A stretch of DNA of 40,863 bases from Brumimicrobium sp040882265 (GTDB lineage: Bacteria > Bacteroidota > Bacteroidia > Flavobacteriales_D > Crocinitomicaceae). The DNA lies in the NCBI GenBank assembly GCA_040882265.1, contig JBBEBO010000038.1, forward strand, positions 1 to 40,863, given 5' to 3'. The notes under the pieces were generated by a model. The model had not been told where the DNA came from and ran no database searches. It saw only the letters and a program-made list of their open reading frames with translations. Below, in pieces: positions 17,245 through 25,829 of this stretch. A program made the position numbers and the translations under genes. The first letter of the stretch is position 1. Each line of letters starts with the position of its first letter.

Positions 17245-18531
17245 TTAGTGTATAAATTTAAACGACATTCCAGGATAATAAGCACTTTCTCCCAACTCCT
17301 CTTCAATACGAATAAGTTGATTGTATTTAGCCATTCTATCACTTCGAGATGCAGAACCTGTTTTGATTTGACCGCAACCTAAAGCAACAGCTAAATCTGC
17401 TATTGTTGTATCCTCCGTTTCACCACTTCTGTGACTCATTACAGAAGTAAAAGAATTTGCTGTAGCCATTTGTACAGCTTCTATAGTTTCGGTTAACGTT
17501 CCGATTTGATTAACCTTTACAAGAATGGAATTTGCAGATTTTTCTTTGATTCCTCTTTCGAGACGCTTTGTGTTGGTTACAAAAAGATCATCCCCGACAA
17601 GTTGTACTTTATCTCCGATAGCTTTAGTAAGTTTTTGCCAACCTTTCCAATCGTCTTCATCTAGTCCGTCTTCTATTGAAATAATGGGATATTTTTCAGA
17701 CCAAGTCTTCCAGTAATCAACCATTTCATCGGATGTCATTTCAGAGCCAGTAGATTCAAAAACGTATTTTTTCTTCTTTCCATCGTAAAATTCAGAACTA
17801 GCAGCATCCAAAGCAATCCAGATTTGTTCTCCGGCTCGATACCCCGCTTTTTCGATCGCTTCTAAAACAAACTCAATTGCTTCTTCATTCGAGCCTAAAT
17901 TTGGAGCAAAACCACCTTCATCTCCTACGTTCGTTGAATAACCTTTTGCTTTTAAAACAGCTTTTAAATGGTGAAAGATTTCTGTTCCCATTCTCAATCC
18001 TTCCGAAAATGATTCAGCGCCGAATGGCATCACCATAAATTCCTGAATATCTATTTTGTTGTCGGCATGTGAACCTCCATTTAAAATATTCATCATTGGT
18101 ACTGGCATCGTGTAAGCTCCTGCACCTCCAACATATTTAAACAAAGACATACCCGATTCACTCGCGGCAGCTTTTGCTACTGCTAATGAAGTTCCTAAAA
18201 TAGCATTTGCACCAATTCGACTTTTATTCTCTGTACCGTCAATTTCAATCAATTTATAATCAATTGCTTTCTGGTTAAACAAATACTGCCCTTCAAGCGC
18301 ATCATTAATTACAGTATTTACAAAAGCAACGGCATTCTGAACACCTTTACCCATATAGCGCTCTGGATCGTTATCTCTCAATTCAACCGCTTCATGAACA
18401 CCCGTTGAAGCTCCAGAAGGAACCGCAGCTCGTCCATAACTTCCGTTTGAAGTGTAAACATCTACCTCAACTGTAGGATTTCCGCGTGAATCTAAAATTT
18501 GTCGACCAATTACTTTTGCTATATAACTCAT
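17245..18531 (-). CDS. eno: Enolase
   Basis: Converts 2-phosphoglycerate to phosphoenolpyruvate. The 428-aa length is standard. Conserved motifs are RQILDSRGNPTVEVDV, GASTGVHEAVELRD, NILNGGSHADN, DEGGFAPNLGSNEEA, SIEDGLDEDDWKGW, VGDDLFVTN and the signature ILVKVNQIGTLTETIEA, followed by MSHRSGETEDT. The Mg2+ ligands and catalytic Lys are therefore in place. It follows carA by 18 bp and is probably co-transcribed with it. The carA-eno order is common in Flavobacteriia. Confidence 0.98.
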   Translation of the reverse strand: MSYIAKVIGRQILDSRGNPTVEVDVYTSNGSYGRAAVPSGASTGVHEAVELRDNDPERYMGKGVQNAVAFVNTVINDALEGQYLFNQKAIDYKLIEIDGTENKSRIGANAILGTSLAVAKAAASESGMSLFKYVGGAGAYTMPVPMMNILNGGSHADNKIDIQEFMVMPFGAESFSEGLRMGTEIFHHLKAVLKAKGYSTNVGDEGGFAPNLGSNEEAIEFVLEAIEKAGYRAGEQIWIALDAASSEFYDGKKKKYVFESTGSEMTSDEMVDYWKTWSEKYPIISIEDGLDEDDWKGWQKLTKAIGDKVQLVGDDLFVTNTKRLERGIKEKSANSILVKVNQIGTLTETIEAVQMATANSFTSVMSHRSGETEDTTIADLAVALGCGQIKTGSASRSDRMAKYNQLIRIEEELGESAYYPGMSFKFIH

Positions 18532-18549
18532 AATGATTTGAAGTATTTT

Positions 18550-19662
18550 TTATTTCTTGTATGCTTTCATGTTCTCCACAAACTGATCAAATAAATAGCG
18601 TGAATCGTGCGGACCAGCCGATGATTCTGGATGATACTGTACAGAAAATACTGATTCTCCTTTCAACGCAATCCCTGCAACAGAATTATCATTCAAATGA
18701 GAATGTGTGATCTCAATATTATCATTTCCTTCGGCACTATCTCGTGAAACAACAAATCCATGGTTTTGACTTGTAATTTCACCTTTGCCTGTACGATGGT
18801 TCATTATTGGATGATTCAAGCCTCTGTGTCCATGGTGCATTTTTATTGTTTTTAAGCCTTGACTTAATGCAATAATCTGATGTCCCATACAAATTCCGAA
18901 AACTGGGATTTTCGTAGCAATGATCTCATTCACTAATTTATGCGTATCTTTCATTACATCAGGATCTCCAGGACCATTTGACAACATAAATCCATCTGGT
19001 TTATACGCCAGCATTTCATCCAATGTAGCTGTCATTGGAAAAACTTTTACTTCACAACCTCTTTCGTTCAGACAACGAATAATATTTCTTTTTACACCTA
19101 AATCTAAAAGCGCTACTTTGTAGTTTGACTCACCTGAAGTCGATCCTGAAAGAAAAGGTTCTTTTGTTGAAACTTTACTTGACAACTCAAGTCCTTCCAT
19201 TGAAGGAACTTCTTTCACATCTTTTTTGAGTTGATTAATATCAGCATCCTCTTCAGAGCAAATGATAGCGTTCATCGCACCTTTTGAACGAATATAGCGC
19301 ACCAAAGCACGTGTATCCACATCAGAAATGCCAACTTTCTTGTCGCGCATCATAAATTCTTCAAGCGACATGTCAGCACTTTCTCGCGAATAAACTTCTG
19401 AGAATTTTTTGATTATAACACCAGCGACTTGCATTCGATCGGACTCCACTTCGTCTTTTTGTGTACCATAATTACCGATATGAGCGGTATTCATGATTAA
19501 AAGTTGTTCTAAATACGAGGGATCTGTAAAAACTTCTTGATAACCTGTCATTCCAGTGTTAAAGGCAATTTCGCCAGAAGTTCTACCTTTTTGTCCAATT
19601 GATTTTCCGTGAAAAACGGTGCCGTCTTCCAATACTAAAACTGCGGGAGATCTTTCAGTCAT
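18550..19662 (-). CDS. carA: Carbamoyl-phosphate synthase small (glutaminase) subunit
   Basis: Supplies ammonia from glutamine to CarB for arginine and pyrimidine synthesis. The N-terminal CPSase small-chain domain (~6-140) carries GEIAFNTGMTGYQEVFTDPSY. The class I glutamine amidotransferase domain (~180-368) has a complete triad: C258 in GICMGHQ, H344 and E346 in YHPESSAGP. At 370 aa it is full length. No carB is within the window, so the subunits are encoded apart. It is the promoter-proximal gene of a carA-eno unit and has its own -7 element after dsbD. Confidence 0.97.
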   Translation of the reverse strand: MTERSPAVLVLEDGTVFHGKSIGQKGRTSGEIAFNTGMTGYQEVFTDPSYLEQLLIMNTAHIGNYGTQKDEVESDRMQVAGVIIKKFSEVYSRESADMSLEEFMMRDKKVGISDVDTRALVRYIRSKGAMNAIICSEEDADINQLKKDVKEVPSMEGLELSSKVSTKEPFLSGSTSGESNYKVALLDLGVKRNIIRCLNERGCEVKVFPMTATLDEMLAYKPDGFMLSNGPGDPDVMKDTHKLVNEIIATKIPVFGICMGHQIIALSQGLKTIKMHHGHRGLNHPIMNHRTGKGEITSQNHGFVVSRDSAEGNDNIEITHSHLNDNSVAGIALKGESVFSVQYHPESSAGPHDSRYLFDQFVENMKAYKK

Positions 19663-19678
19663 TTCTTATAAGTTTAGG

Positions 19679-19686
19679 CAAAAATA
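19679..19686 (-). promoter_or_regulatory. Putative -7 promoter element of carA-eno
   Basis: TATTTTTG on the minus strand, 16 nt upstream of the carA ATG, is an exact TAnnTTTG match in the 90-bp spacer after dsbD. No TTG is seen at -33. Confidence 0.4.
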
Positions 19687-19752
19687 ACACTTTAGTTCTG
19701 ACTAAATATTGAAACTTGTAAAAAGTTGTTTTTGGTTTTTCAACAATATTAA

Positions 19753-21849
19753 TTAATCCGCATTAAACATATTTAAGCCGTCTTCTAACCACACCTTAAA
19801 ATCAGAAGCTTTGCTATGATGTTCATAGTCGGCAGGCCCGTTTCCTAAGTCTTCTCCTTCTGTGTTTTGTAGAATATAATAAGGCTGAGCAGTTACTTTA
19901 TATTCCGAAATCTGTTTGTACATCCACTTGTCACCAGTTGTTTTCAATTGTTTTTTTCTACCATTAGGGAAAGTCACTTCTTTTTGTTCTGACTTAGGTA
20001 AATCAATACGCTCATCTACATAAAGCGAAACAATAACAACATCGTCTTTTAAAATATCAATTATTCCAGGTTCGCCCCATACACTTTGCTCCATTCTCCT
20101 GCAGTTTACGCAGTTATGCCCAGTAAAATCAATAAACAGTGGCTTATCAACCTTTTTAGCATGCTCCAATGCTTGATCATAGTCGTGGAAAACCATGATG
20201 TTTTGTGGACCGAGGTGAGTACCTTCAATAAAATTTTCAGAATTTTTCCCATTTGATGAAGAACCTCCAAATCCTAACGGTGATTCACTATAACTCATCG
20301 GTGGAGGAAAAGCACTAATCAATTTCAATGGTGCGCCCCATAGCCCTGGAATCATGTATATAGCAAAAATCAAAGTAAAAGTTCCCATCAAAGCTCTTCC
20401 CACGGAGAGATTTCCAATTGGAGAATCATGCGGTAACTTAATTTTTCCAAATAAATATGCAGCAAGCACCAGAAAGATACCAATCCAGATTGCTAGAAAA
20501 ACTTCTCTTTCCAAAAGATGTAATTGAAGAGCTAAATCAGCATTAGATAAAAATTTAAATGCTAAAGCCAATTCTAAAAATCCTAATACAACTTTAACAG
20601 AATTCAGCCAACCGCCTGATTTTGGTAGTGTATTCATCCATCCAGGAAATGCGGCAAATAATGTAAATGGCAAAGCTAATGCAAGAGAGAATCCAAACAT
20701 CCCAATAAATGGAGCTGCTCCTCCTGCTGATGCTGCTTGAACTAAAAGCGTTCCAACAATTGGACCTGTACAAGAAAAAGATACTAACGCCAAAGCCAGT
20801 GCCATAAAGAAAATACCAATCAAACCACCGCGATCGGCTCTTTGGTCTGCTTTATTAACCCACGAACTTGGTAATCTAATTTCAAAAGCACCCATAAATG
20901 AAATTGCAAAGAAAACCAACAAAGCAAAAAACACTAAATTAAATGTTGGGTTGGTAGACATTTCGTTTAAAGTCTCTGCTCCAAAAGCCCAAGTAACGAA
21001 CGTGCCTAATAATATGTAAATCGCAATAATCGAAACGCCGTATATAGCAGCGTTTTTTACTCCTTGACTTTTGTTTTTACTTTGCTTTGTGAAAAAACTA
21101 ACGGTCATTGGTATCATTGGGAAAACGCATGGAGTCAGAAGCGCTGCTAATCCACTTGCAAAAGACAAACCGAAAATCAACCATAAAGACTTGTTATCCG
21201 AAGGTGTTTCTTTCTCTGAAGACTTTGTTACAGTTGATTTATCATTAGCTCCTTCTAAAGAATCTGACTTAGCATTTTCATTCTCAGCTTTGCCACCTAT
21301 TGAATCAGAATTTGAAGTTGAATCATATTCAGTTACAGCTGCTTCTTTAACTTCATCATCATCATTTGTTTCTGATGCAGTGGTTGAAGAGCAACCTTTA
21401 ACTTTTACTGAAAAATTATCTTCATAAGGCATTAAACATTTAACAGAATCACAAGGTTGAAAACCAAAATCAAATTTTAATTCAAAATCTTTATCTGTCT
21501 GAACTTTAATTTTCTGCTTTAAAGAAAAACTCCCTTTGTGATAAGAAAGTGTTTCATCTGCTGCTTCATCAAATTCTTCAATTGGTTGTGGCTCAACAAC
21601 TCCACCAATAAGTTTATAGTTCTTTGATTTTAATACTTTAAAAGTTGTAGGTATTCCAAAATTATCCTCAGGTAGTTTAGTAGCATTAATATGCCAATGT
21701 TCAACAACTTTTAACTTTGCTATTAAAGTAACATCACATCCATCTTGTTCAATTGAAAAATTCCAATCAACCTTATCTTCAGGCATTTCTTGTGTAAATC
21801 CTACACTTATAAAAAATACACTTAACAATGTAATACAGTACTTCAACAT
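19753..21849 (-). CDS. dsbD: Thiol:disulfide interchange protein DsbD
   Basis: Transfers reducing equivalents from cytoplasmic thioredoxin to the periplasm. The 698-aa protein has a signal peptide (~1-19) and an N-terminal DsbD-alpha-like domain (~27-152) with C133/C138. An acidic Ser/Thr-rich linker follows (~155-220). The eight-helix membrane domain (~222-505) carries the redox cysteines C241 (LLTPCVFPMIP) and C360 (SFSCTGPIVG). The C-terminal thioredoxin-like domain has C580-V-N-C583 in TGHNCVNCRRME. All three cysteine pairs are present, so the relay should work. The start is 18 bp after a second, separate DsbD-N-domain gene. The product may support cytochrome maturation and repair of secreted Cys-rich proteins; the latter is inference. 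Confidence 0.95.
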   Translation of the reverse strand: MLKYCITLLSVFFISVGFTQEMPEDKVDWNFSIEQDGCDVTLIAKLKVVEHWHINATKLPEDNFGIPTTFKVLKSKNYKLIGGVVEPQPIEEFDEAADETLSYHKGSFSLKQKIKVQTDKDFELKFDFGFQPCDSVKCLMPYEDNFSVKVKGCSSTTASETNDDDEVKEAAVTEYDSTSNSDSIGGKAENENAKSDSLEGANDKSTVTKSSEKETPSDNKSLWLIFGLSFASGLAALLTPCVFPMIPMTVSFFTKQSKNKSQGVKNAAIYGVSIIAIYILLGTFVTWAFGAETLNEMSTNPTFNLVFFALLVFFAISFMGAFEIRLPSSWVNKADQRADRGGLIGIFFMALALALVSFSCTGPIVGTLLVQAASAGGAAPFIGMFGFSLALALPFTLFAAFPGWMNTLPKSGGWLNSVKVVLGFLELALAFKFLSNADLALQLHLLEREVFLAIWIGIFLVLAAYLFGKIKLPHDSPIGNLSVGRALMGTFTLIFAIYMIPGLWGAPLKLISAFPPPMSYSESPLGFGGSSSNGKNSENFIEGTHLGPQNIMVFHDYDQALEHAKKVDKPLFIDFTGHNCVNCRRMEQSVWGEPGIIDILKDDVVIVSLYVDERIDLPKSEQKEVTFPNGRKKQLKTTGDKWMYKQISEYKVTAQPYYILQNTEGEDLGNGPADYEHHSKASDFKVWLEDGLNMFNAD

Positions 21850-21867
21850 TTTTTTATTTATAAAGTT

Positions 21868-22290
21868 TTATTTAATCTCTACTTTAAACTCTTGATCACT
21901 AGGTGGCAAACAACCTTCATCATTACAAAGCATGTAAACAATCTCAATGTTTACCAGCCCTTTTGAGTTTTCTTTTAATTTTTGTGTAAAAACAGTTTTA
22001 TCCGAAAAATAAGCGATGTCAGAACCAAAATTCTCGTCGTAAACTTCAGTCGGTTCAGGCTCAATAACTTTTCCAATCAACTCAATGTTTTCACCATCAA
22101 TTTCAAAACTTGTTGGAATAGGGCCTGCATTCTCATCCATAAACTGACTATAAATATGCCATCCATCTGCTAATTTTGCAGTGAACTTCAATTCATTTTC
22201 AGCCTCATGGTAATTTACGTCCCATTTTATTTCATCTTGAGAAATTGCGCTAAAACTGAGAAAACATAATATAACAAGCATTTGCTTCAT
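21868..22290 (-). CDS. Stand-alone DsbD N-terminal-domain protein
   Basis: A 140-aa periplasmic protein with a signal peptide (~1-17, ending SAISQ). The remainder resembles the N-terminal domain of the adjacent dsbD: EIKWDVNYHEAENELKFTAKLADGWHIYSQ parallels VDWNFSIEQDGC...VEHWHINATKLPED, and both continue with PIPTSFEI/GIPTTFKV and IEPEPTEVYDE/VEPQPIEEFDE. A C122-x4-C127 pair (MLCNDEGCLPP) sits where DsbD-alpha has C133/C138. It could shuttle electrons from DsbD to distinct targets. It shares an operon with dsbD (18-bp spacing). It is probably an ancient partial duplication, since identity is only moderate. Confidence 0.85.
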   Translation of the reverse strand: MKQMLVILCFLSFSAISQDEIKWDVNYHEAENELKFTAKLADGWHIYSQFMDENAGPIPTSFEIDGENIELIGKVIEPEPTEVYDENFGSDIAYFSDKTVFTQKLKENSKGLVNIEIVYMLCNDEGCLPPSDQEFKVEIK

Positions 22291-22294
22291 GACC

Positions 22295-22302
22295 CAAAGT
22301 TA
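22295..22302 (-). promoter_or_regulatory. Putative -7 element of the dsbD operon (near-leaderless)
   Basis: TAACTTTG on the minus strand ends 4 nt before the ATG at 22290. It is an exact consensus match, but it would place the start site at or beside the ATG. No TTG is seen at -33. Confidence 0.3.
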
Positions 22303-22389
22303 AAAAAAGAGTTGAGAAAATTGAGCTAATTAAAAGCGTAATTCTTGAAAAGCTACCAGGGTGATAGTGACTAGTGACTAGTGACGTCA

Positions 22390-22489
22390 NNNNNNNNNNN
22401 NNNNNNNNNNNNNNNNNNNNNNNNNNNNNNNNNNNNNNNNNNNNNNNNNNNNNNNNNNNNNNNNNNNNNNNNNNNNNNNNNNNNNNNNN
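22390..22489. other. Assembly gap 2 (100 N) with identical 55-bp flanks
   Basis: Positions 22335-22389 and 22490-22544 are the same 55 bases. As with gap 1, this indicates a 55-bp contig overlap joined with 100 Ns, so no sequence need be missing. It lies at the edge of a GTGAC repeat element, which explains the assembly break. Confidence 0.9.
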
Positions 22490-22520
22490 AGCGTAATTCT
22501 TGAAAAGCTACCAGGGTGAT

Positions 22521-22930
22521 AGTGACTAGTGACTAGTGACGTCAAGCCACAAGTGGCTTTTAGTGACGAATTTACCGAATCCGTCGGCACTGTGCGGAGG
22601 GCGTGCATATGTTAATTGCAAATATTTAAAAATAATGTCAGAGTAGTGACGAGGTTTTAGTGACTTTGACTGAGCTAATCAGCCTTAGTGACGAATGCGT
22701 AGAACGTAAGAAGTGGGTTGTTAGAATTGAATAAAAACAATGTTAGAGTAATAGTAAGAGGATTGGGCACGAGTGCTTACGGATTCGGTAAGCCCATCCT
22801 AGTGCCAAGCAGAAGGGCGAGCATCATTGATAAAAAAACGAAATTACTTGATTTTAGTTTATAAAACTTTTTAAACTTAAATAGTGAAGCACATTAAACG
22901 CATAAATTCACGCCCTACAATCACCCTTAT
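22521..22930. repeat. GTGAC palindromic element 1 (composite, right arm lost)
   Basis: The left end is three tandem AGTGACT-type heptamers, then GTCA, a perfect hairpin AGCCAC-AA-GTGGCT (22545-22558) and TTAGTGACGAAT, running on to AGGGCGTGC. A second, degraded module with TTAGTGACGAATGCGTAG is at ~22645-22710. The right interior ends with a 27-bp segment (22900-22926) that recurs with two mismatches at 23159-23185. The outer right arm is absent, and the element joins directly to element 2. No coding potential is seen. Confidence 0.7.
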
Positions 22931-23250
22931 AGTGACTAGTGACGTCATCTCTTGGGAGAGATTAAGTGACGAATGCGCAGGGCGTACATTACTCGTAAAA
23001 ACATAATTATTTGATATTGTTTATCGAAAATACTGAAAGTTAAGGTGAAATCATGAATCGCAGTGCAAACGCACATTTGATTATTTAAGTATTTATCCCT
23101 AACCACAAATGTTAGAGTGATAAGTCTTCGCTGTTCGCACTTGCAGCACTGAATCAATGCATAAATCCACACCCTACAATCACCCCTACTCATTCGTCAC
23201 TAAATCACGCAACAGCGTGATGTCGTCACTCGTCACTAGTCACTAGTCAC
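22931..23250. repeat. GTGAC palindromic element 2 (MITE-like)
   Basis: The left arm begins AGTGACTAGTGACG (22931-22944). The right arm contains its exact inverse CGTCACTAGTCACT (23231-23244). Inside the arms are different perfect hairpins: ATCTCT-TGGG-AGAGAT (22947-22962) and ATCACGC-AACA-GCGTGAT (23204-23221). Each is followed inward by TTAGTGACGAAT or close variants. The ~200-bp core has no convincing gene. The right end lies 5 bp from the pdhB stop codon, so it could end the pdhB transcript. Confidence 0.75.
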
Positions 23251-23255
23251 TAAAA

Positions 23256-24236
23256 CTAGTTCCTATAAAGTGTCGCCTTAACTGCTTTAATAATACGATC
23301 AACATTCGGAAGTGCTTCATCGATTAGAGAAGGCGAAAATGGGAATGGCGTATCTGTTTGAGTTACGCGCATTACTGGCGCATCTAAATAATCAAATGCG
23401 TAGCGTTGTAAATGATAAGCTATTTCAGATGAAATTGACGCTAATGGCCAAGATTCTTCTACGACTACGCATCTATTTGTTTTCTTTATTGATTCAACAA
23501 CCGTTGCGTAATCAATTGGACGTACTGTTCTCAAATCAATAATTTCACATGAAATATTGTCTTTCGCTAATTCTTCAGCTGCTTTGTGAGCAACTTTCAT
23601 GATTTTTCCAAAAGAAACGATAGTTACATCAGTACCTTTTCGTTTTATATCTGCTACACCAATTGGTGTTAAATATTCTCCTTCAGGTATTTCACCTTTA
23701 TCGCCGTACATTTTTTCAGATTCTAAGAAAACAATTGGATCTTCATCTCGGATAGCAGACTTTAAAAGACCTTTTGCATCGGCTGGAGTTGAAGGCGTTA
23801 CTACTTTTAACCCTGGAATGTGTGCATATATCGGTTCGAAAGCCTGGGAGTGTGTTGCACCTAATTGTCCAGCTTGTCCATTACCACCTCTAAAAACGAT
23901 CGGACAATGAAACTGACCACCAGACATTTGTAACATCTTAGCTGCAGAGTTGATAATCTGATCTGCTGCGAGTATGGCAAAATTCCAAGTCATAAACTCT
24001 ACAATCGGTCGAAGGCCATTCATTGAAGCGCCAACAGCAATACCTGTAAATCCAAGTTCGGCAATTGGAGTATCGATTACTCTTTTCTCACCAAACTCAT
24101 CCAACATTCCCTGAGAAACTTTATAAGCTCCGTTATATTCGGCCACTTCCTCTCCCATCAAAAATACATTCTCATCGCGACGCATTTCTTCATTCATCGC
24201 TTCTCTTAATGCTTCTCTAAATTGAACTGTCTTCAT
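23256..24236 (-). CDS. pdhB: Pyruvate dehydrogenase E1 component, beta subunit
   Basis: Part of the thiamine-diphosphate E1 heterotetramer that decarboxylates pyruvate and acylates the E2 lipoyl domain. The 326-aa protein has the pyrimidine-binding domain with IDTPIAELGFTGIAVGASM (containing the catalytic-type Glu), then FRGGNGQAGQLGATHSQ and FEPIYAHIPGLKVVTPSTP. The transketolase C-terminal domain carries CEIIDLRTVRPID and VVVEESWPLASISSEIA. Assignment to pyruvate rather than branched-chain substrates rests on overall similarity. No E1-alpha, E2 or E3 gene is nearby. The gene is flanked on both sides by GTGAC palindromic elements. Confidence 0.93.
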   Translation of the reverse strand: MKTVQFREALREAMNEEMRRDENVFLMGEEVAEYNGAYKVSQGMLDEFGEKRVIDTPIAELGFTGIAVGASMNGLRPIVEFMTWNFAILAADQIINSAAKMLQMSGGQFHCPIVFRGGNGQAGQLGATHSQAFEPIYAHIPGLKVVTPSTPADAKGLLKSAIRDEDPIVFLESEKMYGDKGEIPEGEYLTPIGVADIKRKGTDVTIVSFGKIMKVAHKAAEELAKDNISCEIIDLRTVRPIDYATVVESIKKTNRCVVVEESWPLASISSEIAYHLQRYAFDYLDAPVMRVTQTDTPFPFSPSLIDEALPNVDRIIKAVKATLYRN

Positions 24237-24373
24237 TTTAAACTACTTAATTATCAACTTGGAATTATATCCGATTTTCAGCGGTAAAACTAAGAAATTT
24301 TGATTTGAACCAAATAGAAAGCCTTTCTTTTTTCTGTTTTTTTGTTTTTAGTCTCGATATAGTGACGGATTTT

Positions 24374-24596
24374 AGTGACAAGTGACGAGTGACATCGATT
24401 GGGCAAGCCATTCTTAGTGACGAATACGTGGGGCGTGCAACATTCGTAGGAAATATAGTCATTTGTTTTTAGTTTATCAAAGCTTCATCGGTCAAACAAT
24501 ATGGCAAATATCGACGAACCTGCCAAAGTATAAGTCATATCCCACGCATTCGTCACTAAGTGAGCCTGCGAACGATGTCACTCGTCACTTGTCACT
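24374..24596. repeat. GTGAC palindromic element 3 (MITE-like, complete)
   Basis: A 223-bp element with perfect 24-bp terminal inverted repeats (24374-24397 and 24573-24596), made of AGTGACA, AGTGACG and AGTGACATCG heptamer-like units. A second internal inverted pair follows: CTTAGTGACGAAT (24413-24425) and its complement (24548-24560). Between the pairs each arm has a variable spacer. The core is AT-rich and non-coding. It occupies most of the 446-bp divergent region between pdhB and pfkA. It shares arms with elements 1 and 2 on the other side of pdhB. Confidence 0.8.
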
Positions 24597-24682
24597 TTAA
24601 AACTCACAATCACTATATTAAATAATGACTATTCATAAGATTTAAGTATCTTCGATACCTCAAAAAAGTGAATTATAATAAG

Positions 24683-25657
24683 ATGAAAAAAATTGGTCTT
24701 TTTACCTCAGGAGGCGATGCGCCCGGAATGAATGCAGCAATTCGAGCGATTGTTAAAACAGCTATTCATCATGGAATAACTCCCATTGGTATTAAAGATG
24801 GTTTTGAAGGGATGATGAAAGGTGATTTTGTTGAGTTGAATTATCACGATGTTGATAATATTATTCAATATGGTGGAACAATTTTAGGTTCAGCCAGAAG
24901 CGAAGCATTTAAAACTAAAGAAGGTCGTGCAATCGCTATAGATCACTTATCAAAAGCTGGGATTGAAGCATTAGTAGTTATTGGTGGAGACGGTTCTTTC
25001 ACTGGAGCACATATACTCTCTCAAGAAACAGACATACCAATGATTGGGCTTCCGGGAACAATTGACAATGATTTATTCGGAACCGAAGCTACAATTGGTT
25101 ATGACACCGCGCTGAACACGATTGTTCAAGCTATTGACAAAATTCGCGACACTGCATCTTCACATCACAGGGTGTTTTTTGTTGAAGTGATGGGTAGAAA
25201 CTCTGGTTTTTTAGCTTTAAACTCCGCAATCGCTTCAGGAGCTGAATCTGTTTTAATTCCTGAAACGGTTACTGATATTAATGCTTTGGCTACTCAAATC
25301 AAAACGCAAAACAAAGGTAGACGTAGTTCGATAATCATCGTTGCAGAGGGTGATGATGCTGGTGGGGCAATGGATATTATGCGTAAAGTCAAACCTTTAT
25401 TGCCAGAATACGATTTGCGCACAACGATACTTGGTCACATCCAACGCGGAGGCTCCCCTTCCTATTTTGACCGTGCACTAGCAACGCGTTCTGGCATTTA
25501 TGCAGTTGAACTTTTAATGAAAGGAAAAAGTCATAAAATGATTGGAATCACAGCTGATCAACTCGTTTTAACACCCATTAAAGAAGCCATCGAAAAATCT
25601 TCTCACCCCAACTTGAAGAAAGAAGAAATTTTAAAGAAATTATTGACTTCGAAGTAA
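24683..25657 (+). CDS. pfkA: ATP-dependent 6-phosphofructokinase
   Basis: Phosphorylates fructose-6-phosphate in glycolysis. I chose the ATG at 24683 (MKKIGLFTSGGDAPGMN) over an in-frame GTG 15 bp upstream. Motifs are GGDAPGMN (10-17), GGDGSFTGA (101-109), PGTIDND with catalytic-type D127/D129-region residues (124-130), VEVMGRNSGFLAL (167-179), IVAEGDDAGG and the substrate loop GHIQRGGSPS. Gly104 after GGD is the mark of ATP rather than pyrophosphate dependence. The 324-aa length matches bacterial group A enzymes. It is monocistronic, with element 3 immediately upstream. A near-consensus TATCTTCG lies about 30 nt before the ATG. Confidence 0.97.
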   Translation: MKKIGLFTSGGDAPGMNAAIRAIVKTAIHHGITPIGIKDGFEGMMKGDFVELNYHDVDNIIQYGGTILGSARSEAFKTKEGRAIAIDHLSKAGIEALVVIGGDGSFTGAHILSQETDIPMIGLPGTIDNDLFGTEATIGYDTALNTIVQAIDKIRDTASSHHRVFFVEVMGRNSGFLALNSAIASGAESVLIPETVTDINALATQIKTQNKGRRSSIIIVAEGDDAGGAMDIMRKVKPLLPEYDLRTTILGHIQRGGSPSYFDRALATRSGIYAVELLMKGKSHKMIGITADQLVLTPIKEAIEKSSHPNLKKEEILKKLLTSK

Positions 25658-25698
25658 TTTCTACAAATTACTGTGTCTACTAATGTTAACTTTTAAAA

Positions 25699-25718
25699 AA
25701 GACATTTTTCTATGTCTT
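25699..25718 (+). terminator. Hairpin after pfkA
   Basis: AAGACAT and ATGTCTT form a perfect 7-bp stem with a 6-nt loop, about 40 bp after the pfkA stop codon. A-rich sequence precedes it, and only a distant T-run follows, so it is a weak terminator candidate. Confidence 0.4.
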
Positions 25719-25829
25719 AGAATAAATGTTTTTGTTAAAAATTTTGCTTAACAACAATAATTGTGTTAATTTAGTATTGAATTAGTGTGTTGTTTATGTT
25801 AAAATAATACATCTATTAACGCTAAAACT

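Noticed and set aside
22945..23193. 82-codon minus-strand open frame within the repeat region
   Set aside because: It lies entirely in palindromic element 2, spans its hairpins, and has no start context or protein-like composition.
22366..23250. Clustered short repeats resembling a CRISPR array
   Set aside because: The repeat units (AGTGAC heptamers) are only ~7 bp, tandem or inverted rather than regularly spaced by ~30-bp spacers, and no cas genes are present.
23256..24236. pdhB as cargo of a composite transposon
   Set aside because: Repeat elements flank it, but no transposase is seen. The gene is a normal housekeeping sequence without compositional shift, and the elements look like independent insertions.
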